Positions 44,701-52,752 of a DNA stretch of 64,000 bases are shown here, in pieces (the first letter of the stretch is position 1; each line of letters opens with the position of its first letter). This DNA comes from Muricoccus roseus (GTDB taxonomy: Bacteria > Pseudomonadota > Alphaproteobacteria > Acetobacterales > Acetobacteraceae). The translations under genes were made by a program, and so were the position numbers. Below the pieces are notes generated by a model. The model searched no databases and was not told the DNA's origin. It saw only the letters and a program-made list of their open reading frames with translations. The DNA is taken from the NCBI RefSeq assembly GCF_900141905.1, contig NZ_FQZF01000004.1:62001-126000 (forward strand). Reading direction: 5' to 3'.

Positions 44701-45167
44701 CGCTGCATCAGGCGCTGGTTCAGCGCCACGAGCATGTTGACGGTCCCCTGGCCCCCTTCCTGCGAGGTCTCCGCCAGGAAGGCGGAGAGCAGGGGGCCCG
44801 CTTCCTCCTTCCGCCGGAAGGGTGCCAGCTCCTGCTCCAGCACGGGGTCGTAGGTGAAGGGCCAGGTCTCGGCCTCCGGCTCCAGGAAGAAGTCGAAGGG
44901 GTTGATCGTGGCCATGTCGGCCAGGAGATCGACCGTGACGTCGAAATGCGTCACCCGCTCGGGGAAGACCACGCGGGCGAGGAAGTTCCCCTGCGGGTCC
45001 TGCTGCCAGTTGATGAAGTTCGGCTTCGGCTCGACCGCCAGCGCGTAGGAAAGGACCGGCGTGCGCGCATGGGGAGCGGGCCGGAGCCGGATCGTCTGTG
45101 GGCCGAGCGAGACCGGCCGGTCGTAGCGGTAGGCGGTGCGGTGCGTCAGGGCGACGTGCAGGGGCAT
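41793..45167 (-). CDS. Transglutaminase-like protein fused to DUF2126
   Basis: A 1124-residue protein. A transglutaminase N-terminal domain ([24 protein letters not shown]) is followed by a transglutaminase/protease core with the triad C181 (GSCRDSAW), H230 ([11 protein letters not shown]) and D246 (LDPTSG). The DUF2126 region then runs to the C-terminus ([68 protein letters not shown]). This is the standard architecture of the family, which often travels with DUF403 and circularly permuted ATP-grasp genes; none are adjacent. A short Gly/Asn-Gly repeat ([12 protein letters not shown]) interrupts the middle. Probably a cytosolic peptidase or amide-bond enzyme. Start at ATG 45167. Confidence 0.85.
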   Translation of the reverse strand: [1124 protein letters not shown]

Positions 45168-45305
45168 GGGGCGAGCTTCACCGTCGGATGCGGGAAGGGG
45201 AAGGGATGGGCGACGTGCAAGTTCCAGGCCCCCGATCAAATCCTGCCGGGAAGGCGCGCGGCGCCGGGGATGATTGACTCGGCGCCTCGACCGGACTACT
45301 CAAAA

Positions 45306-45339
45306 TTTCACTTAGCAAAATATCTTTCATTCATTGAAA
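45306..45339. promoter_or_regulatory. Candidate IclR operators upstream of the lyase operon
   Basis: TTTCA-TTCAT-TGAAA (45325-45339) is a perfect 5-bp-arm inverted repeat. It matches TTTCATTCAGTGAAG beside the IclR gene (53547-53561) at 13 of 15 positions. A weaker copy, TTTCACTTAGCAAAA, starts 19 bp upstream at 45306. The sites lie in the A+T-richer part of the 211-bp divergent gap between the transglutaminase and lyase genes, which otherwise holds nothing recognisable. Confidence 0.55.
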
Positions 45340-45378
45340 TAAGCGCGGCGGCCCCGGTGCGCCGGCGGAGAGGAAGCG

Positions 45379-46740
45379 ATGGCGATCTCGGTCTTCGACA
45401 TGCAGGCCCTCCAGCACAACTGGAGCACGGACGAGACCCGGGCGATCTTCGAAGAGACCAGCCGCGTGCAGAAATGGATGCAGGTCGAGGCGGCGCTGGC
45501 CAAGGCGCAGGCGAAGCTCGGCATCATCCCGCAGGCGGCGGCGGACGACATCGTGGCCCATGCCAGGGCCGAGACGATCGACATTCCGAAGATGGCCGCC
45601 GAGATCCGGCGCGTGAAGCACGCCCTGGTCCCCGCGCTGAAGCAGCTCCAGGCGGCCTGCTCGGAGGAGAACGGGCAGTGGGTGCATTACGGCGCCACCA
45701 CCCAGGACGTGATCGACACCGGCATGGTGCTCCAGATCCGCGATGCCCATGCCCTGTTCCTGCGCGACATCAAGGCCACCGCCAAGGAGCTCGCGCGGCT
45801 GGCGCGGCAGCACCGGGACACCATCATGGCCGGGCGCACCCATGGCGTGCTCGCCCTGCCCATCACCTTCGGCCACAAATGCGCCATCTGGCTCGATGAG
45901 CTCTCCCGCCACCACGCCCGGTTGAAGGAGTGCGAGCCGCGCCTCTTCGTCGGCGAGCTGGTGGGCGCGGTCGGCACCCAGGCCTCGCTCGGCCCCAAGG
46001 CCCGGCAGGTCGAGGAGGAGACGATGGCGATCCTCGGACTCGGCGTGCCCGACATCTCCTGGGCCCCGGCGCGCGACCGCTTCGCGGAATATGCGGGCAT
46101 CCTGAACCTCATCGGCGGCACGATCGGCAAGATCGGCAACGAGCTGTTCAACATGCAGCGCAACGAGTTCGCCGAGGTGGAGGAGGGCTTCACCGAGGGC
46201 AAGCTCGGCTCCTCGACCATGCCGCACAAGCGCAACCCGGTCTTCGCCGAGAACCTGCCCTGCATCGCCCGCGGCCTGCGCGCCTCCGCCAACATGATGG
46301 TGGAAGCGATGGTCGCGGAGCATGAGCGCGACGGCATCGGCTGGAAGACCGAGTGGAAGGCCATGCCGGAATGCTGCCTCATCGCCGGCGCGCTGCTGTT
46401 CCAATGCTCCGTGCTGCTGCGCGGCCTCCGCGTGGACCAGGAGGCGATGATGGCCAATCTCGACCGGATGCGCGGCTATCTCCTCTCCGAGCGCGTGATG
46501 CTTGAACTCGGCGAGAAGGTCGGCAAGCAGAACGCCCATCACTGGATCTACGAGGCCTCGATGCATGGCATCGAGAACAAGCTCGACTTCGCGGAGGCCA
46601 TGCGCCGCCATCCCGAGATCTCGAAGGTCTCGAACGATGCCGACATCGCCCGGATGACCGACCCGCGCGGCTATCTCGGCGAGGCCGGGGCGAGCGTGGA
46701 CCGCGTGCTCGCCCGCACCGCCGCCTGGCTGGAGGGCTGA
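45379..46740 (+). CDS. Aspartase/fumarase-superfamily lyase (adenylosuccinate-lyase-like/PcaB-like)
   Basis: A 453-residue lyase. Superfamily motifs are WVHYGATTQDVIDTGMVLQ, AGRTHGVLALPITFGHK and the signature GSSTMPHKRNP (catalytic-loop Ser near 278-279), with an adenylosuccinate-lyase-type C-terminal domain. The family performs beta-eliminations that release fumarate or related acids, or lactonises muconates. A housekeeping PurB role is unlikely. It heads a catabolic operon with a sulfurtransferase, Bug protein and persulfide dioxygenase, so a C-S or C-N lyase acting on a succinyl-type compound is plausible but unproven. GAGAGGAAGCG precedes the ATG. Confidence 0.82.
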   Translation: MAISVFDMQALQHNWSTDETRAIFEETSRVQKWMQVEAALAKAQAKLGIIPQAAADDIVAHARAETIDIPKMAAEIRRVKHALVPALKQLQAACSEENGQWVHYGATTQDVIDTGMVLQIRDAHALFLRDIKATAKELARLARQHRDTIMAGRTHGVLALPITFGHKCAIWLDELSRHHARLKECEPRLFVGELVGAVGTQASLGPKARQVEEETMAILGLGVPDISWAPARDRFAEYAGILNLIGGTIGKIGNELFNMQRNEFAEVEEGFTEGKLGSSTMPHKRNPVFAENLPCIARGLRASANMMVEAMVAEHERDGIGWKTEWKAMPECCLIAGALLFQCSVLLRGLRVDQEAMMANLDRMRGYLLSERVMLELGEKVGKQNAHHWIYEASMHGIENKLDFAEAMRRHPEISKVSNDADIARMTDPRGYLGEAGASVDRVLARTAAWLEG

Positions 46741-46744
46741 GGGC

Positions 46745-47608
46745 GTGGCCTTCACCACCCTCATCCAGGCCGGGGAACTCGTAGCGCTCCTGGCGCAAGG
46801 CCCGGACCGGATCCTCGTCTGCGATTGCAGCGCCGATCTGACCGACCCCTCCGCGGGTGCGCGGGTTCACGCGGCGGGCCATCTGCCCGGCGCCATGCAT
46901 CTGGAGCTCGAGCGCGACCTGAGCGCCGCGAAGACCGGCCGCAACGGCCGCCATCCGCTTCCCAGCCGCGAAGACTTCGCCGCGCGCATGGCCGCGCTGG
47001 GGCTCTCGGCCGGCATGCAGGTGGTGGCCTATGACAACGCGGCCGGCATGTATGCTGCCCGGCTCTGGTGGATGCTGCGCTGGATCGGGCATGAGGCCGC
47101 GGCGGTGCTCGATGGTGGCCTGCCCGCCTGGCAGGCGGCGGGTGGCGCGCTGGAGACCGGCACCCCCGCGCCGCGCCGGGCCGGCGACCTCGCGCTGCGC
47201 CCCTCCCTCGTTCCGACGGTGGACTACCCTACGGTGCTGGCCGATCTCGGCCCCCGGACGCGGCAGGTGCTGGATGCGCGCGCCCCCGACCGCTTCCGCG
47301 GCGAGAACGAGACACTCGACCCGGTCGGCGGTCATATCCCGGGCGCGCGCAACCGCTTCTTCCGGGACAATCTTGGGCCGGACGGCCGCTTCAAGCCCGC
47401 TTCCGTCCTGCACGCCGAGTTCGACGCCATCACCGGTGGCCGCCCAGCGGCCGAGCTGGTGGCGCAATGCGGCTCCGGTGTGACCGCCTGCCATAACCTC
47501 CTGGCCATGGAGGTCGCGGGCCTGCACGGCGCATCCCTCTATGCCGGCTCCTGGAGCGAGTGGTCGGCTCAGCCGGATGCGCCGGTGGGCCAGGGGGCCG
47601 CGCGATAG
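46745..47608 (+). CDS. 3-mercaptopyruvate-type sulfurtransferase (tandem rhodanese)
   Basis: A 287-residue protein of two rhodanese domains. The inactive N-terminal one has VCDCSADLTDP, AGHLPGAMHLELERDLS and RLWWMLRWIGHEAAAVLDGGLPAW. The catalytic C-terminal one has C242 in the loop CGSGVTAC, the form typical of SseA/mercaptopyruvate sulfurtransferases rather than thiosulfate rhodaneses. It transfers sulfane sulfur to a thiol acceptor, making persulfide. Start is GTG 46745, 4 bp after the lyase stop, with GGAGGG overlapping that stop. Its persulfide product would suit the dioxygenase encoded two genes downstream. Confidence 0.88.
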   Translation: MAFTTLIQAGELVALLAQGPDRILVCDCSADLTDPSAGARVHAAGHLPGAMHLELERDLSAAKTGRNGRHPLPSREDFAARMAALGLSAGMQVVAYDNAAGMYAARLWWMLRWIGHEAAAVLDGGLPAWQAAGGALETGTPAPRRAGDLALRPSLVPTVDYPTVLADLGPRTRQVLDARAPDRFRGENETLDPVGGHIPGARNRFFRDNLGPDGRFKPASVLHAEFDAITGGRPAAELVAQCGSGVTACHNLLAMEVAGLHGASLYAGSWSEWSAQPDAPVGQGAAR

Positions 47609-47633
47609 GATGCACAGTCAAGAAATGTGAAAA

Positions 47634-47664
47634 TTGGCAATTAACGCATTGATCTGGACATAAG
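47634..47664 (+). promoter_or_regulatory. Possible internal promoter before the Bug gene
   Basis: TTGGCA (47634-47639) followed by an A+T-rich stretch to GACATAAG, in the 99-bp gap between the sulfurtransferase and Bug genes. It is the only A+T-rich break inside this run. The -10 match is poor, so it is reported only as a possible second start of transcription. Confidence 0.25.
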
Positions 47665-47707
47665 CCGTATGAAGCGGCAGGGATCGGTGCATCTGGAGGA
47701 ACCAACC

Positions 47708-48712
47708 ATGCGTGACACATCCCTTTCGACCGGACCGCTCCTGACGCGACGCCGCGCCCTCCTGGGGGTGATCGGCGGCGGAGCCGCCCTGCTCGGCGCG
47801 GGCCCCGCCCGGGCACAGTCGCTGAGTTCCCGCCCCGTGCTGCTGGCCGTGCCCTTTGCGCCCGGCGGCGCGGTGGACATCATCGCCCGCGCGCTGTCCG
47901 AGCCGCTGGCCGCCGCCCTCGGCACCACGATCGTCATCGACAACCGGCCTGGCGCCTCGGGCGCCATCGCGGCCGCCTCGGTGGCGCGGGCGGAGCCCGA
48001 TGGGCACACGCTCTTCATCGCGACCCCCGGAACCTCCATCACGGCCGCCTTCCAGCCGCAGCTCCTGCCCGGCGATCCGCGCCAGTTCCTGGCGCCGGTG
48101 GGGCGGATGGCGACGCAGCCCTATGTGCTGACGGTGACCAAGTCCTTCCCCGCGAATGACCTCGCCGGCTTCGTGGCCTGGACGAAGGCGAATTCCGGCG
48201 CCTTCCTGCTGGCCAATACGGGGCAGATGACCGCGACGCGCCTCGCCGGGGAACTGCTCGGCCTGCGCATTGGCACCGAGATCACGCCCGTGCCCTATCG
48301 CGGCAGCGGCGTGGTGGCGACCGACCTGCTCTCGGGCCGCGTACACGGCATCTTCGCCCAGCTTTCCGATGCACTGGCCCTGCAGCGCCAGGGCGCGAAG
48401 TTGCTCGCCGTCAGCTCGCTCAACCGTGCCCCGCTGCTGCCAGACGTGCCCGCCATTTCCGAGATCGTGCCGGGCTTCGACGTGTTCAGCTGGAATGGCA
48501 TCTTCGCCCCCGCCGCGACGCCCGTGCCCGTGCTGGAGACTCTGAACGCCGGGCTGAACAAGGCCCTGTCCAATCCGGGGCTGCGCGAGCGCTTTCGTGC
48601 GGACGGAGTGGAGTTCGTGCCTGGCCCGCGTCAGGCCCTGGCGGAAATTCTTGACCGCGAGATCAAAGGCTGGACGGATCTCAGCACCAAGGTCCGCATC
48701 GATCCGCAATAG
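47708..48712 (+). CDS. Bug/TctC-type binding protein
   Basis: A 334-residue periplasmic binding protein. A Tat-like signal (TRRRALLGVIGGGAALLGAGPARAQ) precedes the family pattern PVLLAVPFAPGGAVDIIARALSEPL, VIDNRPGASGAIAAASVARAEPDGH and VPYRGSGVVATDLLSGRVHGIF. Start at ATG 47708 with TGGAGGAACC; an ATG at 47669 would spoil the signal peptide. It shares the fold of the Bug protein at 2497 but is clearly divergent. Bug ligands are usually carboxylic acids. The operon context suggests an acidic, possibly sulfur-containing substrate. No TctA/TctB membrane genes are nearby. Confidence 0.88.
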   Translation: MRDTSLSTGPLLTRRRALLGVIGGGAALLGAGPARAQSLSSRPVLLAVPFAPGGAVDIIARALSEPLAAALGTTIVIDNRPGASGAIAAASVARAEPDGHTLFIATPGTSITAAFQPQLLPGDPRQFLAPVGRMATQPYVLTVTKSFPANDLAGFVAWTKANSGAFLLANTGQMTATRLAGELLGLRIGTEITPVPYRGSGVVATDLLSGRVHGIFAQLSDALALQRQGAKLLAVSSLNRAPLLPDVPAISEIVPGFDVFSWNGIFAPAATPVPVLETLNAGLNKALSNPGLRERFRADGVEFVPGPRQALAEILDREIKGWTDLSTKVRIDPQ

Positions 48713-48724
48713 GGGCGTCATGTC

Positions 48725-49630
48725 ATGACCACCGCGGCACCGGCCATTCAGGCCTTCTTCGACGAAGCGACGAACACGGTCAGCTACCTCGTCTGGGACG
48801 CCGCGACGCGCGCGGCCGCGGTGATCGACCCCGTGCTGGACTGGGACAACCGATCCGGCGAGGCGGATACGCGTTCGGCCGATGCGATGCTGCGGGCCGC
48901 CGAGGAGAAGGGGCTGCGGCTGGAATGGGTGCTGGAGACCCATGCCCATGCCGACCACCTTACCGCCGCGCCCTATATCAAGCACCGCACCGGCGCGCCG
49001 ATCGGCATCGGTGCGCGCATCACGGAGGTGCAGACCATCTTCCGCCCCGTCTTCGACGCCCGGGACCTGCGCCCGGGCGGCGCGGATTTCGACCGGCTCT
49101 TCGCGGACGGGGAACGCTTCGCCCTTGGGGGGCTGGAGGTGGAGGTGCTGCACGTCCCCGGACACACCCCCGCCGACGTGGCCTACCGCATCGGCGATGC
49201 GGTCTTCGTGGGCGACACGCTGTTCATGCCGGATTCGGGAACCGCGCGCGCGGACTTCCCGGGGGGCGACGCGCATGCGCTGTATCGCTCCATCCAGCGC
49301 CTCCTCGCCCTGCCGCCGGAGACCCGCGTCTTCATCTGCCACGACTACAAGGCTCCGGGCCGTGACCACTTCGCCTGGGAGACGACGGTGGCGGAGGAGC
49401 GGGCGAAGAACATCCATGTCGGCGGCGGCCGCAGCGAGGAGGAGTTCGTCGCGATGCGCACCAAGCGGGACGCGACCCTCGCGGCGCCGATGCTGCTGCT
49501 GCCCTCCATCCAGGTGAACATCCGCGCCGGGCGCTTCCCGGGCGGGGAGGGTGGCCCGACCTTCCTGCGCATCCCCGTGGCGGGCAGGGGCGTCATTCCG
49601 CAGGACGCCGAGGAGACCGAGAAACCGTGA
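48725..49630 (+). CDS. Blh-like metallo-beta-lactamase-fold persulfide dioxygenase
   Basis: A 301-residue metallo-hydrolase-fold protein. The metal motif LETHAHADHLTAAPY, VPGHTPADVAY, GDTLFMPDSGTARADFPGGD and CHDYKAPGRDHFAWETTV match the Blh/ETHE1 group, in which an iron centre oxidises glutathione persulfide to sulfite. The C-terminal PSIQVNIRAGRFP is also Blh-like. Unlike Blh of Agrobacterium or Xylella, no N-terminal DUF442 rhodanese domain is fused; a separate sulfurtransferase gene is two genes upstream. It overlaps the PrpD-like gene as GTGA. Confidence 0.85.
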   Translation: MTTAAPAIQAFFDEATNTVSYLVWDAATRAAAVIDPVLDWDNRSGEADTRSADAMLRAAEEKGLRLEWVLETHAHADHLTAAPYIKHRTGAPIGIGARITEVQTIFRPVFDARDLRPGGADFDRLFADGERFALGGLEVEVLHVPGHTPADVAYRIGDAVFVGDTLFMPDSGTARADFPGGDAHALYRSIQRLLALPPETRVFICHDYKAPGRDHFAWETTVAEERAKNIHVGGGRSEEEFVAMRTKRDATLAAPMLLLPSIQVNIRAGRFPGGEGGPTFLRIPVAGRGVIPQDAEETEKP

Positions 49631-51030
49631 CCACCCCCGCCCTGCGGCCCCTGGCCGAGTGGATCGCGGCGCTCGATCCCGATGACTGGCCCGAGGCAGT
49701 GGCGTCCTCCCTCTCTTCCAGCGCGCTGGACTGGTGCGGCGCGCTGATCGCCGGCGCGGCTCACCCGCTCTACCCCGCCTATCGTGACGCCTTCGCCGCC
49801 GGCGCCGCGCCGGGCTCGGGCCCCTGCGCGGTGGCCGGCGATGCGCGCGGCTGGGGACCAGTGGAGGCTGCCGCCGCCAATGCCGCGATCAGCCATTTCT
49901 GGGAGTTCGACGATTCCCACCGCGCGGCGATGATGCATCCCGGCATCACGGTGATGCCCGCCGTGGTCGCGCTGGCCCAGGCACGGCCGGGCACGACGCT
50001 GGCGGACATGCGCGCGGCCGTGGTGGCGGGATACGAGGCCGGGCTTCGCATGGGCGCCCATCTCGGCAAGGCGCATTCGGCCACGAATCACACCACCGCC
50101 ACGGCCGGGACCTTCGGCGCCGCCGCCGCCGCCGCGCGGCTGCTGCGGCTGGATGCCGAGCGCACCCTCTGGGCCCTCGGCCATGCTGGCACCCAGGCCG
50201 CGGGCCTCTGGCAGTTCCTGGATGACGGGGCGACGGAGGCCAAGGCGCTGCACCCCGCCATCGCCGTGCGCAACGGCGTGACGGCCGCGCTCTTCGCCGA
50301 AGCACGCATCCCCGGCGCCACGCGCGTGCTGGAAGGGCGGCGGGGCATGCTGGCCGCCTGGAAGATCGCGCCGGAGGACTCCGCGAGCCTCCGGCCCGGC
50401 GCGGAGCCGCAGATCCTCACCACCACCATCAAGGGCTGGCCGGTCTGCGGGCAGATGCACAGCCTGCTTGACGCCACCCAGGACCTGGTGCGCGCCGCGC
50501 GGCTGAAGGTGGAGGAAATCGACCGCGTGCAGGTGGAGGCGCCCCAGGCGCTGCTCGACATCGCCGGCATCCGCCGGCCCGCCAATGCCACGGATGCGAA
50601 GTTCTCCACCGCCTTCTGCGTCGCGCTGCTGCTGGCCGGTGGCGATCTCTCCTTCACCGGCTTCGACGGGCGTGCGGTGGCGGATGAGGCGGTGCAGGCC
50701 CTGGCGGACCGGGTGGAGGTGCTGGCGCCGGCCGAGTTCTCCGCCCGCTACCCGAAGGAGCGGCCCGCGCGGATCACGGTGCGGACCCGGGACGGCCGCG
50801 TGCTGGTGGAGGAGCGGAGCTTCCGCCGCGGCGACCCGGAGGCGCCCTGGGAATGGGAGCCGCTCGTGGAGCGCTTCCACGGCATCGCCGGCCTTTCGAT
50901 GCGGGACGCGCGCGCGCGGGAGGCGGTCGTCGATTGGTGCCGCGGCTTCGGGGCGGGGGAGGCGGGGCTGGACCGCCGCCTCGGCCCGGTGTTTCAGCCG
51001 GCGCGGCATGGCCTGGAGAGCGCGGCATGA
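49627..51030 (+). CDS. MmgE/PrpD family protein (second copy)
   Basis: A 467-residue MmgE/PrpD-fold protein. It has SALDWCGALIAGAAHPLY, ISHFWEFDDSHRAAMMHPGITVMPAVVALAQ (the DDxHR..HPG substrate block), GTQAAGLWQFLDDGATEAKALHPA and KGWPVCGQMHSLLDATQDLV. Start GTG 49627 overlaps the dioxygenase stop, and its stop overlaps the FAD-dehydrogenase start, giving tight translational coupling. It is distinct from the copy at 20411. Probable role: dehydration or decarboxylation of a carboxylic-acid intermediate of the pathway. Confidence 0.82.
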   Translation: MTTPALRPLAEWIAALDPDDWPEAVASSLSSSALDWCGALIAGAAHPLYPAYRDAFAAGAAPGSGPCAVAGDARGWGPVEAAAANAAISHFWEFDDSHRAAMMHPGITVMPAVVALAQARPGTTLADMRAAVVAGYEAGLRMGAHLGKAHSATNHTTATAGTFGAAAAAARLLRLDAERTLWALGHAGTQAAGLWQFLDDGATEAKALHPAIAVRNGVTAALFAEARIPGATRVLEGRRGMLAAWKIAPEDSASLRPGAEPQILTTTIKGWPVCGQMHSLLDATQDLVRAARLKVEEIDRVQVEAPQALLDIAGIRRPANATDAKFSTAFCVALLLAGGDLSFTGFDGRAVADEAVQALADRVEVLAPAEFSARYPKERPARITVRTRDGRVLVEERSFRRGDPEAPWEWEPLVERFHGIAGLSMRDARAREAVVDWCRGFGAGEAGLDRRLGPVFQPARHGLESAA

Positions 51031-52493
51031 GCGGCGCGCCCTTTTCCCTGGCGCCCGGTCCCACGGCCCGCGACGCGCGGCGCGTGCCCGCCGAGCTCGC
51101 GGCACGGCTGCGCGCGGCCCTGCCGGAGGGCACGGTGCTGACCGAGGAGGGGGATCGCACGGCCTATCTGGTGGAGGAACGCAGCCTCTATCGCGGCCAG
51201 GCGCCCATCGTCCTCCGCCCCCGCAGCACGGCGGAGGTGGCGGCGGCGGTGCGAATCTGCGCCGAGGCCTGCGTCCCCATCGTGCCGCAGGGCGGGAATA
51301 CCGGCCTGGTCGGCGGCACCGTCTCGGGCGCGCATGAGGTGCTGCTCTCCCTCGGCCGCATGAACCGGATCGAGGACGTCGATCCGCTGAACTTCACCAT
51401 GACCGTGCAGGCGGGCTGCGTGCTGGCTGATATCCAGGCGGCGGCGGAGGCGCATGGGCGCCTTTTCCCGCTCAGCCTCGGCGCGCAGGGAAGCTGTCAG
51501 ATCGGCGGCAATCTCGCGAGCAATGCGGGCGGCATCAACGTGCTGCGCTATGGCAACGCGCGGGAGCTGACGCTGGGGCTGGAAGTGGTGCTGGCCGATG
51601 GCCGCGTGTGGAACGGCCTGCGTGCCCTGCACAAGGACAACACCGGCTACGCGCTGAAGCACCTGTTCATCGGCAGCGAGGGCACGCTGGGCATCATCAC
51701 CCGCGCGGTGCTGAAGCTCTTCCCCCGCCTGACGGACCGGCAGGTGGCCTTCTGCGCGCTGCGGGACCCCGCCGATGCGCTGACCCTCCTCTCCATGGCA
51801 CGCGACCGGGCGGGGGAGGCGGTAACGGCTTTCGAACTCGTCTCCTCCTTCGCGCTGGAGATCGTCGAGCACCATACGGGCGGGCAGAGCCCCTTCACGG
51901 AGCGCCACCCCGTTTACGCGCTGATCGAGCTGGCGGGTTCGGATGCCGACGGCACCTTGCGGCCGGTGCTGGAATCCCTGCTGGAACAGGCCTTCGAGGC
52001 GGGGCTGGTGGCGGATGCCGTGATCGCTGAAAGTCTGGAGCAGGCCGCCGCCCTCTGGCGTCTGCGCGAAGGCATTCCGGAGGCACAGAAGAAGGCCGGC
52101 GGCAGCATCAAGCACGATGTCTCCGTCCCCGTCTCCCGCGTGCCGGCCTTCCTCAAGCGCGCCGGGGATGCGGTGGCGGCGGCCATGCCGGGCGCGCGCA
52201 TCTGCGCCTTCGGCCATCTCGGCGACGGCAACATCCACTACAACCTCACCCAGCCCGAGGGGATGGAAAAGGCCGCCTTCCTGGCGCGCTGGGAGGAGAT
52301 GAACGGAATCGTCCACGACATCGTGGTCGATCTCGGGGGCTCCATCTCGGCCGAGCATGGGATCGGCCTGCTGAAGGCCGGCGAGCTGCGGCGCTACAAG
52401 GACCCGGTGGAGATGGAACTGATGGGACGCCTGCGCGACGCGCTGGATCCCGCGCGCATTCTCAATCCGGGGAAGATGGTCGGGTTAGGTTGA
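51027..52493 (+). CDS. FAD-linked 2-hydroxyacid dehydrogenase (GlcD/D2HGDH-like)
   Basis: A 488-residue flavoprotein of the vanillyl-alcohol-oxidase/PCMH fold. The FAD-binding block is IVPQGGNTGLVGGTV and GAQGSCQIGGNLASNAGGINVLRYG, with HLFIGSEGTLGIITRAVL following. The C-terminal catalytic part carries FGHLGDGNIHYN, SAEHGIGLLKAGELRRYKDP and ARILNPGKMV. It oxidises D-2-hydroxy acids such as D-2-hydroxyglutarate, D-lactate or D-malate. ATG 51027 overlaps the PrpD-like stop. It is the last gene of the co-directional run, followed by structured repeat copy 2. Confidence 0.88.
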   Translation: MSGAPFSLAPGPTARDARRVPAELAARLRAALPEGTVLTEEGDRTAYLVEERSLYRGQAPIVLRPRSTAEVAAAVRICAEACVPIVPQGGNTGLVGGTVSGAHEVLLSLGRMNRIEDVDPLNFTMTVQAGCVLADIQAAAEAHGRLFPLSLGAQGSCQIGGNLASNAGGINVLRYGNARELTLGLEVVLADGRVWNGLRALHKDNTGYALKHLFIGSEGTLGIITRAVLKLFPRLTDRQVAFCALRDPADALTLLSMARDRAGEAVTAFELVSSFALEIVEHHTGGQSPFTERHPVYALIELAGSDADGTLRPVLESLLEQAFEAGLVADAVIAESLEQAAALWRLREGIPEAQKKAGGSIKHDVSVPVSRVPAFLKRAGDAVAAAMPGARICAFGHLGDGNIHYNLTQPEGMEKAAFLARWEEMNGIVHDIVVDLGGSISAEHGIGLLKAGELRRYKDPVEMELMGRLRDALDPARILNPGKMVGLG

Positions 52494-52500
52494 TCTTATT

Positions 52501-52728
52501 GAGGGCTCCGCCCTCCACCCGCCAAGGGCCTGAGGCCCTTGGAACCCCGTCTGACTGCCGTGGATGCCCCGGATAGGTGGGGTCTCTGGTTCCGGGCTTT
52601 TTCCTGCGCTTGCAGTCGCCTGAGGTTTTAGACCTCAGGCGCACCGTCAGCCGAGTGACTCTAACTTGAAGAAAAAGATGATGGCGAGGGGGCCGGGGAG
52701 AGGAAGAATTCCTTCTTCCTCTCCCCGG
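52501..52728 (+). repeat. Structured intergenic repeat, copy 2
   Basis: Stem 1 GAGGGC/GCCCTC (52501-52515); stem 2 CCAAGGGCC/GGCCCTTGG (52522-52542); GACTGC...GCAGTC enclosing CCCC...GGGG. Stem 3 is GCCTGAGGT/ACCTCAGGC around TTTAG (52618-52640). The terminal hairpin is perfect: CCGGGGAGAGGAAGAA/TTCTTCCTCTCCCCGG around TTCC (52693-52728). It begins 8 bp after the FAD-dehydrogenase stop and ends 25 bp before the convergent IclR gene stop. Confidence 0.87.
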
Positions 52729-52752
52729 GATGCACCAACAGATCCCGCCACA

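Noticed and set aside
45379-46740. Naming the lyase purB or pcaB
   Set aside because: The superfamily signature is clear, but neither purine nor protocatechuate genes are nearby and the operon is catabolic with sulfur genes.
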